Below, one piece after another: positions 59,686 through 64,000 of a DNA stretch of 64,000 nt. Made by a program: the position numbers and the translations under genes. The stretch's first letter is position 1; each line of letters begins with the position of its first letter. Under the pieces are notes generated by a model that saw only the letters and a program-made list of their open reading frames with translations, did no database searches and had not been told where the DNA came from. This stretch comes from Marsupella aquatica (lineage: Eukaryota > Marchantiophyta), in the NCBI GenBank assembly GCA_973895155.1, contig OZ316896.1:16926001-16990000 (forward strand), read 5' to 3'.

Positions 59686-59954
59686 GGACCGCCATTCAAG
59701 GCGCCCAGCAGTGAAAATGCAGGGATTCCTTTGGGAATCCACTTTTGGACTCCCCACCGGAACACAACAGGGTTCCGCTAACACCCAGGGCCCGCCAAAA
59801 CTCGCTCCCGCCACACCACTTCTGCCCTACAGTAGCGGCACTGGCTTTGCCCTCCAACGGACCTCCTGTTTGGCTGAATGGTTGAGATTGAAGGTCGCAG
59901 CTGGATCTGACGGACGGAAGGAGGCGATGCTAGGCCTGAAATCCGTGAACACAT

Positions 59955-61043
59955 GTGATGATGACAGAATTTCTGCCCGAGCTCCTCGTGGTGCTACAAT
60001 TTTCGGGGCTGTCGTCGCGGGATCACCATGGCTGGAACAATGCTCGGGGGCAAAATTTTGCTAATGCAGAGTTGAAGCAAGTGTGCATGTCCTGGGTGAA
60101 CATTTCCGAGGACCCCATCGTAGGCGCAGGGCAGAAAAATGCAGCATTTTGGGATCGTGTTGCTGCTCACTACAACCATCACCGACCGAAGGGGACTCAA
60201 GACAGGGGAGCGAGATCATTGGAAAGCAAGTGGCAGGACCTGAAACGTGATGTTGCAAAATTTTCGGGTGTATATAGTGCAGTAGAGGACCTGAGGTTGT
60301 CGAGAGAAAATCAGGAGGACACTCTACAGAAAGCTCTGGAATTATATCAACAAAAGAATGCAAAGGGGAAGGAATTTGCCTTCATAGACTGCTGGTACAT
60401 GCTCAAAGATTGCCCTCGATTTTCGCAGACAATGGAGGACATGGCATCCAAGGGGAAGGGCAAATCTCAGAGCAAGGGGAAGAGTGGGCTGCCAGACAAA
60501 TCAAATGTGCCTCCAACACCACATTCGCCAACAGAAATCATTAACCAGCATGGTGGAGGTCTCTCAACAGTAGATGGAGTGGAATTTAGCTCAAATTCAC
60601 ACTAGAGGCCGATTGGCAACAAGTCTGCCAAGAAGCTTAAGTCTGAGGAGTGCTCTTTTTGCATTGCAGCTTATGCTCAACGGGATATGGCAGCCGCCAA
60701 TGCCAAACGGATGAAGATATTGGAGGATCAGAGCCTACACAACCTGTTTAGTATGAGAGTTGCAGATGTAGACGACGAATGCAGGGAATTCTTTTGAGCT
60801 TGTAGAGCCCGGGAGCTTACCAAATTCGCACAGAGAATTGAACAGGAAGAGGCTGAGGCTGCTAGAGCTAGTACTAGACGTAGTACATCAAGTTCCTCAC
60901 CGGAGGTGCCAATTAGTGAGCAGCCTGTTGTTCCAGAATTAGTCCAGACTCCAGAAGCCACTGGCCCTATTGGTAACGAGAATTTCTTCATGAGTCAACT
61001 GGAAGTGGAACAAGCACTAGGGAGGGGAAGTCCAATTGAGTAA
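59955..61043 (+). pseudogene. Harbinger ORF1, Myb/SANT-like with NAM-associated region
   Basis: One frame of about 360 codons with two internal stops, TAG at 60603-60605 and TGA at 60795-60797, ending in TAA at 61041-61043. It reads through KQVCMSWVNISEDPIVGAGQ, FWDRVAAHYN, RSLESKWQDLKRDVAKFSGV and, later, ECSFCIAAYAQRDM and TKFAQRIEQEEAEA. This is the trihelix/Myb-like plus C-terminal NAM-associated layout of plant PIF/Harbinger ORF1 and related host proteins. In this superfamily ORF1 helps bring the transposase to the nucleus and the TIRs. The start is uncertain because frames upstream are also open. Confidence 0.82.
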
Positions 61044-61254
61044 GATCCAGGACATTTCGTAGCTCATAGCTCAATTTTCCACTGCAGATTAACTAATGTG
61101 TCTGTCCAATTTTGGAAGTTTAGACTTGATTTCAGAATTCACATTGTACATGCAGAAATGAGATCAGAATTTGCTCAGAGAATTGTGAAATTGTGATGTT
61201 ATGTCCATTTGAATTCAACTTTGTATGTACAATCTCTGGTGCTGAACTAAATCA

Positions 61255-62474
61255 CTACATCTGTCCAACATAATCGAATCGATGACCTCTACCTTTGAGA
61301 GCCCACAAATGCTCAACTAGATCATTTCGCAGCATGTAGTGAGTGTCTGAATCCTCATTGACTCGAGTTGCAGCCAAGTACTCTTTCCAGTCACTAGTTG
61401 TGAGTCTCTCTCCTTGCCTATTGCTTCCTTGCTGCTGTTCCCATTCTTGTGGCAAATTCTCTAGTCGCTCATCATTTATTATCATATTATGTAAAATTAC
61501 ACAGGCAAGAAGGATGTCTTTGATCACAGCCTGGTTGTGAATCCTCATAGGATTCCGAATAATGCTAAAACAAGCTTGCAACACACCAAAATCTCTCTCC
61601 ACGTCCTTCCATGCACCTTCTTGGCATCTGGCAAACCACTTTCTGGCTTCACCCTGTGGCAATGCTATTGTCTGAACAAAAATTGACCAATCTGGGTAGA
61701 TACCGTCAGTGAGGAGATAATATTTGTCATATTGAGACCCATTCACAGTAAATTTGAGCTCATGAGCCTGACTTCTCAGCAAATTGTTCACCAATGGGGA
61801 CCTGTCCAGAACGTTCAGATCATGTTGCCTCCAGGAAGGCCAAAATATGCATGCCAGATCCATAAGGACTGGTCAGCAACTGCTTCCAACACAATGGATT
61901 TCTGTCTGTCCTTGTTTGTAAAGAGCCCTTGCCATGCAACAGGGCAATTTTTCCAGACATAATGCATGCAATCTAATGAAGCGAACATACCCGGGAATCC
62001 TCTCCCCTCATTGATTTCCAGTTGTCTCTCCATGTCTTCCTTGGTAGGCTGCCTCAAGTATTTTTCCTGAAAAACCTCTCGAATGGCTCTGCAGAATCTC
62101 TTTAGAGAATCCATAGCTGTGGTTTCTCCAATGCGGCAATACTCATCCATGGCATCTGCTGAAACACCAAGTGAAAGCTGTCTCAGTGCTGCTATAACTT
62201 TCTGAATTGAAGATAGGCCCTTCACTCCAGCAGCATCCTGTTTCTGGACAAAATAATCGTCAGCTTCACACACTGCATCATGGATTTTCCAGAAAAGATG
62301 TCTTCTCATTCTATATCGCCTTCTGAATTGAGCATCTGTGTACACTGGATTCTCTCAAAAATAGTCCTTCCAAATTCTCTCATGCCCAAGCTCTCTGTCT
62401 CGATCAATGTTCTTGCTTTTTCCAGACAATGATCCACCTCGTTTCTTCCTATTGTGTCGTTTGTAGAACTCCAT
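61255..62474 (-). pseudogene. Harbinger transposase (DDE_4)
   Basis: Starts at the ATG ending at 62474 with a basic N-terminus (MEFYKRHNRKKRGG), then FRRRYRMRRHLFWKIHDAV and a helix-turn-helix-like region. DDE-type core: Asp in GMFASLDCMHYVWKNCP, Asp in YYLLTDGIYPDW, Glu in DVERDFGVLQACF. The C-terminus LACVILHNMIINDE is also typical. Lesions: TGA at 62355-62357 between KDYF and ENP, and a missing A near 61817 that shifts the frame after FGLPGGN. Length otherwise about 405 codons, normal for the family. Confidence 0.93.
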
Positions 62475-62993
62475 GAGAGCCAAAGGTCCAGAAATAGTGG
62501 TGTGCTCCCACCACGTCTGTTCCTAATCCAGCTCTTTCAATTCATCTCTAATTTGCTGATTCAATTGAGCCCGCCACTCGTCATGAGAGGTCATTATCTC
62601 CAAGCAATGTTGCAAATGCGACTAGTCTATCGTAGCCCTAATTTACACCCTTTCTCGTGCAATCTTTGGAGCAATGGAGGCTGCGCGCTACTCCGTCCCT
62701 CTCAAATTCAGCTATGGTGGCCAGGCCTCGGTTGAACCTGTGGAGGTATGGACTCGATTGAAGGTCCGCAGCTATGGTGGTCGAGTCTCATCAGTCGCGG
62801 GCCTCGCGTTCTGTCCTTGGAGTGTCGACTTGGGTTCCTGTGAAACCAATCTCGTATGGCCGCAGCACCCAAAAATGGCGGCCAAATTTAGCGGGATGGG
62901 TGGGGGCCCCATCCAGCCGGCTATACTGCCTGGGCGAGTGAGTGCCCTACAGCCTCGCTAATCTTGCCTATAGCGGGCCGTTTTGGCCGCATG
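62475..62993. other. Harbinger subterminal region
   Basis: Non-coding region between the transposase start and the right TIR. It should hold the transposase promoter. It contains gattgaaggtc-cgcagctatgg, echoing gattgaaggtcgcagctgg near the left end (59884-59905). Confidence 0.6.
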
Positions 62994-63006
62994 GGTGCGG
63001 ATGCTC
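62994..63006 (-). repeat. Harbinger right TIR
   Basis: GGTGCGGATGCTC, the reverse complement of the left end, followed by TTA. Confidence 0.9.
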
Positions 63007-63009
63007 TTA

Positions 63010-63310
63010 TATATCTACCCTCAGAGGATATACACCAATTGAAGAAATGTATACATCCAAATGAATGCGGAGCATGGATTCCCCATTGCTTCAATGTTGT
63101 ATTCTCCGAGGATAGATACAGCTTATTTAAGATTCGTTTACATCCAAAAAAATGTGAACATCAGTATTTCAATTATTTACAAACTCTGAGGATAGACACA
63201 ATCATTCTGTACTCAGAGTCTGAGGACATAGACACAGTTAAAGGACTGTCCATCCAAATGAACGTGGATTCCTATTCTTTGCTTTAAGGATAGGCACAAG
63301 TTATGATACG
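63010..63310 (+). repeat. tandem units of the gaggatagacaca / tttacatccaaatg module
   Basis: Units begin near 63020, 63107, 63185 and 63221 with ctc-gaggatagacaca. All but the third continue to a tacatccaaatgaatg(c/t)gga-type piece. The same module lies left of the Harbinger element, so the transposon sits inside this array. Confidence 0.7.
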
Positions 63311-64000
63311 GACTGATGAATTGTTTAAGATGCAAAGGAAAAGAGAAGACAATTATGTGTTGTTCTTCCAAGGAAAGAAATGACATCTACAAAAGAAGGT
63401 CACAAAGTGGTCACAATGTACAGAAAGGCCAAAGAAAATCCAATGAAGGGAAGCAAAGGAGGTCCAACTGGGACAAACACCAAACACTAAAGAAGAGGCA
63501 AGTGCAAACACACAAAAATTGAGACTTGATATGTGAGGCTTTACAAGAAGTTCTATTCTAATTCTAAATGTCTTTATGAATATTTCTATTGACCATGATG
63601 AGAAAAATGAATGCTTATCCTCCCATGGAAGTTGCTCTATATAACCATTCTCTCAAACATGGATGTGAATATGGGTTTTTCTTTGTTTTTTACTTGTCAT
63701 TACCCAGGAGGAGAGTGAGCCTTCTTAGCCTCCATCCCAATGTTGACCTCTTGGGGCTCCCTCTCCCAACTTCCCACAATCCAACTGAGGAATGGGGAGC
63801 AAGGAGCAGCCAACTTTATCCTATAGCTAACAAATGTAGTAATCTGTACATACAATTCACCTGCAAGCCCTACAAGCTGCCGTAGCAAGTCACTATATCA
63901 TGCTATTGTTGCAGATATACCTTCACCCCTCAAAATGACCAATCTTGCCCCCAAAACTGATGTGAGCCACTGTTACAGGTACATCTCCTTCATCAATGTC
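63311..64000. other. non-coding to the window edge
   Basis: No recognised gene. Open frames at 63316-63522 and 63589-63885 show no domain. Confidence 0.4.

Larger units (their letters stand above)
59673..63006. mobile_element. PIF/Harbinger DNA transposon, complete ends, broken ORFs
   Basis: The left terminus GAGCATCCGCACC (59673-59685) matches the right terminus as its reverse complement (62994-63006). The target duplication is TTA on both sides (59670-59672, 63007-63009), as expected for this superfamily. It is 3334 bp long. Inside are a Myb/SANT-like ORF on + and a DDE transposase on -, converging on a 211-bp gap (61044-61254). Both ORFs are disrupted, so the copy is not autonomous as read. 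Confidence 0.95.

Overview
This window is nuclear DNA of a land plant. The evidence is spliceosomal introns with GT-AG borders, plant-type Ty1/copia, Helitron and PIF/Harbinger transposons, and plant gene families: a LysM receptor-like kinase of the LYR/NFP type, a CYP85-clan cytochrome P450, a calmodulin-like protein, a PLAC8 protein and a STIG1-like protein. I cannot name the species from the sequence alone. Gene density is low and much of the window is decayed repeat.

Layout. 1-4160: reverse-strand copia element A, whose pol 3' part lies off the left edge, with PBS and LTR inside the window. 4539-4870: solo LTR related to copia element B. 6394-8484: PLAC8-domain gene, reverse strand. 8.5-17.9 kb: no convincing gene, but several repeats. 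17977-18690: intact intronless four-EF-hand protein, reverse strand. 20040-20690: decayed Helitron protein, followed by a very GC-rich G-run minisatellite (21.16-22.23 kb). 23.4-26.3 kb: a secreted-protein remnant and a STIG1-like pseudogene. 29205-33559: nine-exon P450 pseudogene with most splice sites still readable. 34237-35508: foldback repeat. 35968-36363: MITE-like element. 36632-37337: second, truncated P450 copy. 39613-41749: intact two-exon LysM receptor-like protein with a degenerate kinase domain; a three-unit repeat lies upstream. 43.8-51.5 kb: dispersed and tandem repeats. 51.8-59.2 kb: a nested transposon stack, in which a foldback element hosts copia element B (52200-58712, LTRs 344 bp each, TSD GCTGG) and a tRNA-derived SINE (58979-59135). 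59673-63006: complete PIF/Harbinger element (TTA TSD, matching TIRs) with a Myb/NAM-like ORF and a convergent transposase ORF, both broken.

How it works together. Only the calmodulin-like gene and the LysM receptor gene read cleanly end to end; both belong to families that act in plant signalling. The two P450 copies look like a decayed tandem pair. Most other structure comes from mobile elements at different stages of decay. The most informative signal is copia element B: its LTRs differ at about one base in 344, yet its coding region has five in-frame stops, a deletion and a frameshift. That indicates an already defective copy moved recently by proteins supplied in trans.
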